DNA of 64,000 bases from Sinanaerobacter sp. ZZT-01 (GTDB lineage: Bacteria > Bacillota > Clostridia > Peptostreptococcales > Anaerovoracaceae): the NCBI RefSeq assembly GCF_035621135.1, contig NZ_CP141728.1, forward strand, positions 1,426,001 to 1,490,000, given 5' to 3'. The notes under the pieces are model-generated. The model worked only from the letters and a program-made list of their open reading frames with translations. It was not told where the DNA came from and did not search any database. How positions within the stretch are numbered: position 1 is the first letter of the stretch; the number at the start of each line of letters is the position of its first letter. The position numbers and the translations under genes were made by a program. Shown here one piece after another: positions 44,690 to 53,048 of this stretch.

Positions 44690-47600
44690 ATGAAGAAAGT
44701 ACTTTCATTAGTATTAGTTCTTACACTGGTACTTGGAAGCTTTGGATTCGCATTCGCAGACACTACAACGACTGCGAAAACAACTGCAACTCCTACAGAT
44801 GTAGTTGGTACCGAATTCGAAGGTGCTGTAACAGCATTATCTGCTCTTGGAGTAGTTAGCGGTTACGAAGATGGCACATATAAACCTGCCAATATCGTAA
44901 CTAGAGCTGAAATGGCAAAATTAATCATTGCTGAATTGGGATTGGAGGCAAATGCAACCGGTTCTAAGAGCACATTCAAAGATATGTCCGGTTACGGCTG
45001 GGCAGAGGGCTATATCGGATATGCTCAGAGCTTAGGAATTGTCAGTGGTTACGGTGACGGAACCTTCAAGCCTGGCAAGACTGTATCCTATGATGAAGCG
45101 CTGACTATGATTGTAAGTGCTCTCGGATACACAAAAGATTGCAAAGAAATGAATGGAAGCTGGCCTGCAATCTATGTGCAGAAAGCTAGAGTGTTGGGAT
45201 TGACTGATGATGTAAAAGCTGGTGGTGCTGTTGGAGCGAACAGAGGCGACGTTGCAATCTACCTTTACAACATGCTGACTGCTGACATGGGTTATGCTGA
45301 TGCTGATGGTGTATACCAGAATAAGAAAGATAAAGACAGCAAAAACGTCAAAGTAATTACTAACTTAGACGCAGAAGAGTCTTCTGATGGTGTAGAAGGT
45401 TATTCTGTTATCACAAAGTCTGATGCTGATGATGCTTTAGTAAACATCAAAGCTTATATCGGAGCTTGCGCAAAGACTTTCAAAATGACTAAGGGTAAGA
45501 ACGATGGAAAGATTATTGCTATCTCTGATGTAAAATCTGACTTCATTACTGGTGAGTTTAAAGATGCAGATAAAGTGATTAAGACTGCAGACGGAACTGA
45601 GTACAAATTAGATGATATATATAAGAATGGTGTAGAAGGAACTTCTTCTGAAAAATTCTTTAAGTCTGATTATACTGCTTCTGAGTTTGTAAATGGCGAT
45701 ACTGCTTCTTCAAGAGATACTACTATCTTAAGAGATGGAAAGACAATTGATACTTCAGAAGATGGTACTTTTGTAACAATCGCAGCAGACCTTTCCGGTA
45801 AAACTGTAAAAGGTATTTACTCTGTTGCTAAGTGGAGTGTTGATAATGCAGAGACCGTAGACGCTGATGATATTAAAGCAATCAAAAGTAATAAATCTTT
45901 ATTAGGAAAAGACTTTACTGAAGATGACAATGATGATATTGATACGAATTCTTTTGAATTAGTTGGTGTAAAATCATTAAATGACATCAAAGAAGGTCAC
46001 ATTGTATATGTTTATACAGGCGGATCTGATAAAGAAATTACGAGAGTAGCAGTAGGAACGGAGACTGTCAAAGGTGAGATTACTAAAAAGAAAGAATCCA
46101 CTCGTGATAACAAAGTAACTATTGATGGGAAAGAATATCAGTTTGCACAGGATAAGTTAAATAAAAATGGAATTACAAGTGCTGAAGTAGATGCAGATGA
46201 TGTTGATACTGAAGATGAAGTAGAATTTTATTTAGATGCTTATGGCTATATCTATGATTACAAAGCAATTTCTGGAAGTGCAGATAACTTTGCGATTGTA
46301 TTGGATTTAAGCACTGGTAATACCGGAAGAATTGATGAAAAGCATCAGATCAAGTTGTTCTTGGCAGATGGCACAGACAAGGTATTTAACGTAGACGATG
46401 ATTTATTCGGAAGTGACGCAAACGACAGAGTTAGTGGCGTTACGGATAAGAATAAATGGGATGACACATTAACTGCTGGAGCTATTGTTAAATATGGCGT
46501 TGATAAAGATGGCGTTATCGATTCATTTGAAGATTTAACAATTGCTACTGGCAAGAATTATGACAATTCAAAAGCAACTCCTAATAATGCACCTAAATCT
46601 GATATTACGAAGAGTGGCTATTATGCTGGACGTGAGATTGCGAAAAATGCAGTAATCTACACTTATGAAGAAAAAGCTGAAAACTCAACAAGCGTTGATA
46701 GCTTGAACAAACGTAATGATGATGACAAGTATGGAGTTACTACATTAGAGAAAGTATTAGATAGTAAAGATATTTATGCTGCTTTCGTTACTGAAAAAGG
46801 CAAAATTGTTTCTATGTTAATCTATGATTATGCTGCTTCTGATGCGATCTATGGTGTGGCAACTGAATACAGCAAGACTGTTGATTCTGACTATGAAATC
46901 AAGATGCTTTCAAATGACGCTAAGGCAGAAAAGACATACAAAGCAACTTCAAAGGCTAAGGGCAACTTAGTTAAAGACTATGCTACTGCAGATGCGAATG
47001 CCGGAATGAAATTGATGAAGATGAAGTTCAATGCAAACGGCGAATTAAGCGATTTAGTTCAGGTTTGGAATGGAACTAAGATCATTGATACTGACGATAC
47101 AATGACAGTTGGTGCAATTGAAGGGATTCAGACTGGCGATTATAGCTATAAGAATCGTATCTTTGAAGTCAAAACCGGTGCAGCTGTTAAGGGAATCTTT
47201 GAAAATCCAAAATATCCACGTGTAAGTGTTGATAGAAATGCAACAATCTTATATAATGATGGAAAAGATTGGAAATATGGAACAGATAACAAGCTAGAGA
47301 ATTTGCCTGCAGGTTCTTCCGTATGGTTCTATGACACTAAGGATGACAACAATGATGACTTAATGGATATCGTTGTTATCTACAAGAAGGATGATGGAAC
47401 TACTTCCAACCCTTCAACTGGTGATATATCGATGGAAAACGATCAAGCTTCTGTTGAAATCGTAACAAATCAGTCAAAGGATGATTTCTCTGGACTTTAT
47501 GTTAATGGAAACCTTATTGAAGAAAAGGTCTTAGTTATAACTGACAATAGAGTAATTATTTCTGATACTACTAAGTTTACGACTGGAGACAATGAAGTTA

Positions 47601-48196
47601 AGGTATACTATAAATCTGCACTTGTTACAAGAAATGTTGTGAAGAAGCCTTCTACAACTGAGATTGAGGAACAAACTAAAGTAGAAGAGTATGAAGCTCT
47701 AGCATTAGATGATGATGCAAACATTAAGATTGCAGTAGATGCAACAGCTCCTGATCTAACTGGAGTACAGGATGGAACCTTTAAAACAGATCTTCAGAAG
47801 AGAATTGATGCGAAAGCAGCATTGATTAAGAAGGCTGCTACGGTTGCTACTGTGGTAGTTGCTAATGTGACTGTTGACAAGGCTGATGCTAGCACTGTAA
47901 ATGCAAAAGCAACTTTAAAGAATGCAGCTGGTGTAGAGCTTGACACAGTATTAGCAGGTACCTATGGTGTAACTTATGCTTGGACAGTAGAAGCGGTTGC
48001 GCAAGGAACTTCTGATGCAGCAGTAGAGGCAACAACTGGAATGCTGGTATTAGCTAACGAGAATACTGATACTGTAACTGCTACAGTAACTAATGTTGCT
48101 GGTGTTGATGCTGGTGATAACTGGACAGTTAAGGTAGTGGTAGATCAAGCAGGAATTGGAACTACGAACACTACAGCAACAGTTACTGCTAAATAA
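44690..48196 (+). CDS. SLH-domain protein, probable major S-layer protein
   Basis: 1168-aa exported protein. Signal peptide residues 1-23 (LSLVLVLTLVLGSFGFAFA). SLH domains lie between about residues 40 and 210 (VTALSALGVVSGYEDGTYKP, AEGYIGYAQSLGIVSGYGDG, MNGSWPAIYVQKARVLGL). The rest is Asp, Lys, Thr and Ser rich with almost no Cys (a single one at about 257 and another in the SLH region), and the last ~90 residues look like an Ig-like fold (GVTYAWTVEAVAQGT). Third-base choice is biased and repetitive (GCT, GAT, ACT, GTA), as in very highly expressed genes. Tandem promoters, long leader, AAAGGAGG and a strong terminator support abundant expression. Confidence 0.87.
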   Translation: MKKVLSLVLVLTLVLGSFGFAFADTTTTAKTTATPTDVVGTEFEGAVTALSALGVVSGYEDGTYKPANIVTRAEMAKLIIAELGLEANATGSKSTFKDMSGYGWAEGYIGYAQSLGIVSGYGDGTFKPGKTVSYDEALTMIVSALGYTKDCKEMNGSWPAIYVQKARVLGLTDDVKAGGAVGANRGDVAIYLYNMLTADMGYADADGVYQNKKDKDSKNVKVITNLDAEESSDGVEGYSVITKSDADDALVNIKAYIGACAKTFKMTKGKNDGKIIAISDVKSDFITGEFKDADKVIKTADGTEYKLDDIYKNGVEGTSSEKFFKSDYTASEFVNGDTASSRDTTILRDGKTIDTSEDGTFVTIAADLSGKTVKGIYSVAKWSVDNAETVDADDIKAIKSNKSLLGKDFTEDDNDDIDTNSFELVGVKSLNDIKEGHIVYVYTGGSDKEITRVAVGTETVKGEITKKKESTRDNKVTIDGKEYQFAQDKLNKNGITSAEVDADDVDTEDEVEFYLDAYGYIYDYKAISGSADNFAIVLDLSTGNTGRIDEKHQIKLFLADGTDKVFNVDDDLFGSDANDRVSGVTDKNKWDDTLTAGAIVKYGVDKDGVIDSFEDLTIATGKNYDNSKATPNNAPKSDITKSGYYAGREIAKNAVIYTYEEKAENSTSVDSLNKRNDDDKYGVTTLEKVLDSKDIYAAFVTEKGKIVSMLIYDYAASDAIYGVATEYSKTVDSDYEIKMLSNDAKAEKTYKATSKAKGNLVKDYATADANAGMKLMKMKFNANGELSDLVQVWNGTKIIDTDDTMTVGAIEGIQTGDYSYKNRIFEVKTGAAVKGIFENPKYPRVSVDRNATILYNDGKDWKYGTDNKLENLPAGSSVWFYDTKDDNNDDLMDIVVIYKKDDGTTSNPSTGDISMENDQASVEIVTNQSKDDFSGLYVNGNLIEEKVLVITDNRVIISDTTKFTTGDNEVKVYYKSALVTRNVVKKPSTTEIEEQTKVEEYEALALDDDANIKIAVDATAPDLTGVQDGTFKTDLQKRIDAKAALIKKAATVATVVVANVTVDKADASTVNAKATLKNAAGVELDTVLAGTYGVTYAWTVEAVAQGTSDAAVEATTGMLVLANENTDTVTATVTNVAGVDAGDNWTVKVVVDQAGIGTTNTTATVTAK

Positions 48197-48219
48197 TTCA
48201 GTCTATAATGGTTACAGTG

Positions 48220-48404
48220 TTTATCGCTTAACTTAATAGCTTAAAAAAATCTGACTTTGTCAGAAAAGAAAACCCCCTTGGATTATTCCAAGGGGGTTTT
48301 GATTTATAGCAAATTAAAAAGGGAATAGGAAGAATTGAGACAAAGATGAGAGAATATTAGCACTTTTATGTGATACTATGCTATTAAGTTAAGTAAGCGA
48401 TAAA
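48220..48404. repeat. Inverted-repeat pair flanking the S-layer terminator
   Basis: The left arm at 48220-48240 (TTTATCGCTTAACTTAATAGC) is written here only in part elsewhere: its complement at 48380-48404 matches all 21 positions apart from a four-base insertion (TAAG). The pair encloses about 140 bases with the terminator. No transposase or target-site duplication is seen. Confidence 0.5.
48269..48300 (+). terminator. Terminator of the S-layer gene
   Basis: AAAACCCCCTTGG (48269-48281), six-base loop, CCAAGGGGGTTTT (48288-48300): perfect 13-bp stem. Confidence 0.95.
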
Positions 48405-48644
48405 AGCTGCATAACTTTATAGGAGACGTTCTGTATTTGCAGGAGGTCTTTTTTATTTTTTTGAATCTTGTGGAAAAAGCCTCTGCAATGGTTCTATATA
48501 AAGGGGGGAGATTTAAATGCAAATATATTGAGATGCTGGTTTTGAGTATTCGTTATTACTTAAGTAGGTTATTTTTAAAAATGCTGCAAAAATAGTAAAT
48601 CGAGTTATTTTGTGCAGCGTAAAGGAAAGAAAAGAGGTATAAAA

Positions 48645-49763
48645 ATGAAAAATGAAATGAGTGAGCTTGAAGCAATGGCATTGACGATGCATTATTATGC
48701 ATATCTCAATGAACAGGATGTGGTAGAAACCATCGTTGCTCTGCCGTCCGTAATATCTCATCCGCAGTATATTGCGATTCCCAGCAATGATGAGTCATTA
48801 ATAGGTAAAAAGTACAATAGAGAAACTGGAGAGTTCGAAGATGTGATGTTTTACTATGCTGTGTTGGATGAGCAAGATATCGTAGTTCAAGTTGTAGCAT
48901 TGGAGTCAAAAGTAACAGATGAGAAGAAGATTGAAATTCCAAGCTATGATCAGTCATTAGTGGGGAAGTGGTATAATCGAAAAAATGGTACATTCAGCGA
49001 GCCGCCTATTCATGTTATTGCGAAAGCGAATACAGGTGAAATTAATACACTAAAAGCGGATGGTTCACCGGAAGATAAGTGGCTTCATACGGAGCTTTCT
49101 GACTTAAGAACAAAGATTTCAAAAGATGACCAAGCTCTCTATACTGAGCTAGGCAAGGTACGAACAGAGATATCAAAAGGGGATACAGCGCTTCATAAAG
49201 TGCTTGATATTCTAGATACAAGAATTACGGAAGTGGATAGAGGAAGCTTTGGTGGATATAAGACAAGGTTTGACCTAGATGATAATCAATTAATAACATC
49301 TGAGTGGGTTGATGATGGAAAGCGTTTGACATTTAATTTTGATACGGGGATTCCGGGATATTTTCCAAAGATGATTCGATTGATTAAAACCTATAATAGG
49401 AGGGATCAGCTTGTAGCGGATATTTATATAGTAAAAAATGCAAATGGTTCAGTAAAGACAGCATATGTGGATGCTGATTACATTGGAATTAGATCCGGCA
49501 AGCCAAACGTAGAAGAGAGACAGCTATACCATGCGCAGGGTGCTGACCGCTCTGATATCTTCACTGTAGGTTATGGAGACGATAGCAAATATTACAATGC
49601 GGGAGGTCAATATTTTGTACAGAAGATAAATCATTTATCAGATGGAAAAGTAAAAATTGGGAAGTTTTCTTATGATAAGAACTCGATTTCATTTACAATT
49701 TTACCTTCATCAGATATGGTAGGTATCTACACAGAAGTCAGCATGAGAGGTTATGTCTATTAG
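48645..49763 (+). CDS. Orphan protein with two ~50-residue repeats and a coiled coil
   Basis: 372 aa, not recognised. Residues about 16-65 and 68-117 are two copies of one unit: YYAYLNEQDVVETIVALP to YNRETGEFED, and YYAVLDEQDIVVQVVALE to YNRKNGTFSE. Units beginning with YAVLDE occur in phage tail-fibre and tail-assembly proteins. Residues about 140-200 form a coiled coil (heptads LHTELSDLRTKISK, LYTELGKVRTEISK). The C-terminal ~170 residues are beta-rich and close with a compact YTEVSMRGYVY. No signal peptide. ATG 48645 has AAGAGG; no phage genes are adjacent. It sits between S-layer genes and could be a phage-derived surface or tail-like component exported another way. Confidence 0.65.
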   Translation: MKNEMSELEAMALTMHYYAYLNEQDVVETIVALPSVISHPQYIAIPSNDESLIGKKYNRETGEFEDVMFYYAVLDEQDIVVQVVALESKVTDEKKIEIPSYDQSLVGKWYNRKNGTFSEPPIHVIAKANTGEINTLKADGSPEDKWLHTELSDLRTKISKDDQALYTELGKVRTEISKGDTALHKVLDILDTRITEVDRGSFGGYKTRFDLDDNQLITSEWVDDGKRLTFNFDTGIPGYFPKMIRLIKTYNRRDQLVADIYIVKNANGSVKTAYVDADYIGIRSGKPNVEERQLYHAQGADRSDIFTVGYGDDSKYYNAGGQYFVQKINHLSDGKVKIGKFSYDKNSISFTILPSSDMVGIYTEVSMRGYVY

Positions 49764-49774
49764 TTTAGTTATAT

Positions 49775-49822
49775 AAAAAAACAGCGATTGATAACTTGTT
49801 TTATCAATCGCTGTTTTTTTTA
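49775..49822. terminator. Bidirectional terminator
   Basis: A-run plus ACAGCGATTGATAA pairs with TTATCAATCGCTGT plus T-run across a six-base loop; works for the convergent orphan and TolC-like genes. Confidence 0.92.
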
Positions 49823-49835
49823 AGCTGAACTTGTA

Positions 49836-51029
49836 TTATAGATCAATTCTCTGTGTACCGACATTTTGTGCATATTGATAAGTGTAGATGGATAGATCAT
49901 AGGCAGTGATTGCAGCTGCGACGCTTTGATTTGCTTCAAAAGCCTTTAACTGTGCTTCTTGCACATCGGTTAAGGTCTTGACGCCTGCATTATATGAAAT
50001 CATGGCTAGATGGTAAGAGTCTTCTGCCAACACCTTCGATGCCTTTGCAGAATCTAAAGCACTTTTTTTTGATTGTATGTCCATGTAAGCCGATCGAATC
50101 TCTTTTTCAATTTCCAATGGTTTTTGTTCTAATGCCTGTTCCATATTTGAGAGAGCAATCTTTTGCTTTGCATACTTAGAGGATGCTGTCGAAATAGTAT
50201 ATTTCATACTCTCTAACAGTATTTTCTGTACTTCTAGCCCTAAGGCTGCATTTTTAATTTCCATTCGTTTTGAAAGACCGTTATCGATTGCAGAAGAGAG
50301 AGCTTCTTTTGGCTCATCCAACTCCTTTAATGTGTCGGAAAAAGTAACCTTTTGCATCAATGGATATCCCATATCGAGATTAAAATTCATTTTTAGGTCT
50401 TTTAAAGTGGCATCAGCATCCTTTATATTAAATTCTGCAGATAGGATGCTTGCTTTGGCAGAGTCCAAATCATTTTTAGAAACAAGGCCTAGGTCAAATT
50501 TTTTTTGAGTGGTTTCCAAAATACTTTTTTGAATTTTTAAATTGTCCTGAGAGGACTTCAAAATGTCTTCTGCCTGCAATATCTTATAGTAAGAAGTGAT
50601 TGTATCGCTTTCGATTTTATTCATTTCAGCCGCGTAGTTGTTTTCTAAATTAGCTTTTGCAAAATCTCTTTTTAACTCTGCAACCTTTTTTTCGATTTTG
50701 CTGTCTCTGCTGTCGCCCCATATGTCAGAGTTATCACTGTAGTCATTGATGGTATCGCGAAATGATTTTATACTTTCCGTATAACCACTGGAGAGTGCTT
50801 TATCATAATCTTTGTTATTTTTCGCTGTTTCTGCACGAACTCCTTCTGTCTGCATGTGTTTGACAGCTTCGGAGAGAGAGAGTTTAATAGAGGTGCCGAC
50901 AAAATCCATCGTTGGTGCAATTGACACAGCAGTATTAGTATCCGGCAGAGCTTCTGCCGCAAAGCAGAATAGACTGCTTGTTGTTAAAAGGGATACAGAT
51001 AAAAGCATAATAATTAATTTTCTTTTCAT
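49836..51029 (-). CDS. TolC-like (outer membrane efflux protein family) exported protein, paralogue
   Basis: 397 aa with signal peptide (IIMLLSVSLLTTSSLFCFAA), N-terminal LSLSEAVKHMQTEGVRAETA and two halves of long coiled coil (DNLKIQKSILETTQKKFDLG, then KVLAEDSYHLAMISYNAG). It is clearly related to the protein at 31728-33011 and has the same C-terminal NVGTQR pattern, but it stands without exporter genes. It follows an SLH-protein gene by 18 bases on the same strand, so the two are probably made together. A wall-embedded or S-layer-associated channel or spacer is possible; no function is known. Confidence 0.78.
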   Translation of the reverse strand: MKRKLIIMLLSVSLLTTSSLFCFAAEALPDTNTAVSIAPTMDFVGTSIKLSLSEAVKHMQTEGVRAETAKNNKDYDKALSSGYTESIKSFRDTINDYSDNSDIWGDSRDSKIEKKVAELKRDFAKANLENNYAAEMNKIESDTITSYYKILQAEDILKSSQDNLKIQKSILETTQKKFDLGLVSKNDLDSAKASILSAEFNIKDADATLKDLKMNFNLDMGYPLMQKVTFSDTLKELDEPKEALSSAIDNGLSKRMEIKNAALGLEVQKILLESMKYTISTASSKYAKQKIALSNMEQALEQKPLEIEKEIRSAYMDIQSKKSALDSAKASKVLAEDSYHLAMISYNAGVKTLTDVQEAQLKAFEANQSVAAAITAYDLSIYTYQYAQNVGTQRIDL

Positions 51030-51047
51030 TTAAGTCCTCTTTCTATT

Positions 51048-52274
51048 TTATTTTTGAACTGTCATCTGCGTCAATTTTGCAATATCGTTTGCATCATCGG
51101 CATCAATAATGACAACAATATTTGCAACATCGTTTGTATCATCGGTTACGTCAAACATCCGGAGTTTTGTACCTTTTGAAATATGATTTAAATTTGAAGC
51201 TTCGTAAGCATCAATGGATTTTTTGTTAAACGATGCACCATAAAAACTAGCGTCACGCACGATAGTAAATTTAGAGCCATCCTTTGCGGTGATGACATGA
51301 CCATCTCGTTCAGCAACTTCGATCCACTTGCCGCCGGTAAGATCGGAATAGTATTTTAAACCGCTTCCTCCTGTGTTAATTTTCGTTATTACACCGTTAT
51401 TTATCTTCAATGTATAAGGAGTGCCATCAAAGGAGATGGAATCTATGTTGCATTTTCCATTCGTGTTTAAGTATAAAATATCGTCCCCAAAAAGAAATTC
51501 AATTTCCTGCACGGATTCTTTATCTTTATTTACTACCTTTGCGGAACTTAAGATCATTCCAATTGCATAACCACTGTAGTCCTTCAATTTTCCGGCTTTA
51601 CTTGGCGATTTGTCCGTATCAGGTTCGTTTTTGCTTGTATCAGTGGATGTTTGCGTATCCGTTTGTTTCAAAAGGGATTCCAAAACAGAATTTATCATAA
51701 GTGCGACATTGCCTCTAGTCGCAGGCTGCTTGGTATCAAATTGAGAAAGATCAGATGTAATTCCTTTGAAAATACCAAGCTCGTCCGCTTTGCTTCGGTA
51801 GTTTTCAGGCCATTTTCCTTGCAGGTCTTGCGCTTTGTATCCTAAAGCATTTACGAGCAAAGCGCACATTTCGTTATAAGTGACATTGTTTCCAGGTCTA
51901 AAGGTATTATTTCCGTAGCCTTTCGCAATGCCTTTCGCAGTTACATAATTGATGTAATTTTTCGCCCAATCATATCCCTGCATATCATTAAAGCTGCTTT
52001 TCATCGCACTTTTAAGAACCAAATCCGTTGCATTCATGCTTCTAACAATTAGAATGCAAGACTCCGCTCGGGTAATCTTGTTTTCAGGCTTAAAATTCCC
52101 GTCTTCATAGCCGCTGATAATTTCTTTTGAAATAAGGTTCTTGACTGCGGCTTCATAATTGGTTCCTTTTACATCTCGTGGTAAGGTTTCTTTGGAAAGA
52201 TCGTCTGCAAAGACAGTGAGACTACCCGATAATACGAGTGCCAGTATTAGTATAAAAGATGTTATTTTTTTCAT
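51048..52274 (-). CDS. SLH-domain surface protein
   Basis: 408-aa exported protein. Signal peptide residues 1-23 (SFILILALVLSGSLTVFA). SLH domains at about 36-80 (NLISKEIISGYEDGNFKPEN), 95-140 (KNYINYVTAKGIAKGYGNNT) and 150-200 (NYRSKADELGIFKG). Residues about 205-235 are a Ser/Thr/Asp linker and 235-408 a domain I do not recognise, with low Cys and many beta-type segments. RBS AAAGGGGG before ATG 52274. The 18-base gap to the TolC-like gene suggests that the S-layer anchor and the TolC-like protein work together. Confidence 0.83.
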   Translation of the reverse strand: MKKITSFILILALVLSGSLTVFADDLSKETLPRDVKGTNYEAAVKNLISKEIISGYEDGNFKPENKITRAESCILIVRSMNATDLVLKSAMKSSFNDMQGYDWAKNYINYVTAKGIAKGYGNNTFRPGNNVTYNEMCALLVNALGYKAQDLQGKWPENYRSKADELGIFKGITSDLSQFDTKQPATRGNVALMINSVLESLLKQTDTQTSTDTSKNEPDTDKSPSKAGKLKDYSGYAIGMILSSAKVVNKDKESVQEIEFLFGDDILYLNTNGKCNIDSISFDGTPYTLKINNGVITKINTGGSGLKYYSDLTGGKWIEVAERDGHVITAKDGSKFTIVRDASFYGASFNKKSIDAYEASNLNHISKGTKLRMFDVTDDTNDVANIVVIIDADDANDIAKLTQMTVQK

Positions 52275-52451
52275 TTTTATCCCCCTTTAATTTAAGATAA
52301 TTCATTAAGATTAAGATCATAATATGTAGCCTAATTATATCCTTCTTAGCTTTTTATTTCAATAATATGCCCATGATTGTAAGAAAAAAGAAATGTTTTG
52401 TTGATAAATTAGAAAGAATTGAATCAGAAGTATAGTGAAAGGCGAAATGAC

Positions 52452-52480
52452 TTGACGAAGTATTGAATTTAGAATAAAAT
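52452..52480 (+). promoter_or_regulatory. Sigma-A promoter of the glycan locus regulator
   Basis: TTGACG (52452-52457), 17 bases, TAAAAT (52475-52480). Confidence 0.7.
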
Positions 52481-52507
52481 TGCATTGTTCATTTAATGAA
52501 CGATGCA
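52481..52507. promoter_or_regulatory. 27-bp palindrome over the transcription start, likely operator
   Basis: Two 13-base arms around a single T (TGCATTGTTCATT at 52481-52493, AATGAACGATGCA at 52495-52507), complementary at 12 of 13 positions. It directly abuts the -10 element and is 30 bases before the winged-helix gene, the placement of an autorepressor site. Confidence 0.65.
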
Positions 52508-52536
52508 CGAAGCGATAGCTACAGTTACGGAGAAAA

Positions 52537-53043
52537 ATGATGAAAGATGAATTGGAAATTTTGAAGCTAATAGAGGAAAAACCATATCTATCTCAGCGAA
52601 AAATAGCGGAGGAAATAGGAATCTCTTTAGGGCAAGTGAATTTTTTAATTAAGAAGTGTGTAAAGAAGGGCTTCATAAAGATAGAACAGCAGACGGCTAA
52701 GTCTTTGAGATATAATTTGACACCAAAAGGTATGAAAGAGAAAGCGGAAAGGACGCTGCAGTATATAAAGAATTCTTATGGCACGGTGATAAAATTAACA
52801 GAGAAAATTCGAACGCTATCAGACTTTTATCAAAAGCTGGGAAAGAAAATTTACATAGTGGGGCCGGAAGATGAGGTAATGGAAATCGTAAAATTGGCCT
52901 TGAAAGAATATTCCATGGCAGAGGTGAATTTAAATCAAGGAGTAATTTTTTATTGGAGAGAGGAAAGCATAAGCAAATGGAAGGAAAAAGATACAGGATT
53001 GCGTGCAGAATCAGAGATAGAATTTGTAAATATTTTGAGGTGA
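52537..53043 (+). CDS. Winged-helix (MarR-like) regulator of the EPS-locus type
   Basis: 168 aa. The N-terminal winged helix reads PYLSQRKIAEEIGISLGQVN and continues with IKKCVKKGFIKIEQQ; this start is shared by 'EPS-associated MarR-family' regulators at the head of polysaccharide gene clusters. The C-terminal half (about 100-168) is unassigned and may bind a ligand. ATG 52537 or 52540 (better spacing from GGAG). It begins the surface-glycan operon and likely binds the palindrome just upstream. The next gene starts five bases after its stop. Confidence 0.75.
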   Translation: MMKDELEILKLIEEKPYLSQRKIAEEIGISLGQVNFLIKKCVKKGFIKIEQQTAKSLRYNLTPKGMKEKAERTLQYIKNSYGTVIKLTEKIRTLSDFYQKLGKKIYIVGPEDEVMEIVKLALKEYSMAEVNLNQGVIFYWREESISKWKEKDTGLRAESEIEFVNILR

Positions 53044-53048
53044 GGTAA

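Larger units (their letters stand above)
48197..48644. other. 448-bp intergenic region with terminator inside a long inverted repeat
   Basis: No gene. Holds the S-layer terminator and a widely spaced inverted repeat (48220-48240 and 48380-48404). The rest, including the T-rich stretch near 48450, shows nothing I can name. Confidence 0.5.
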
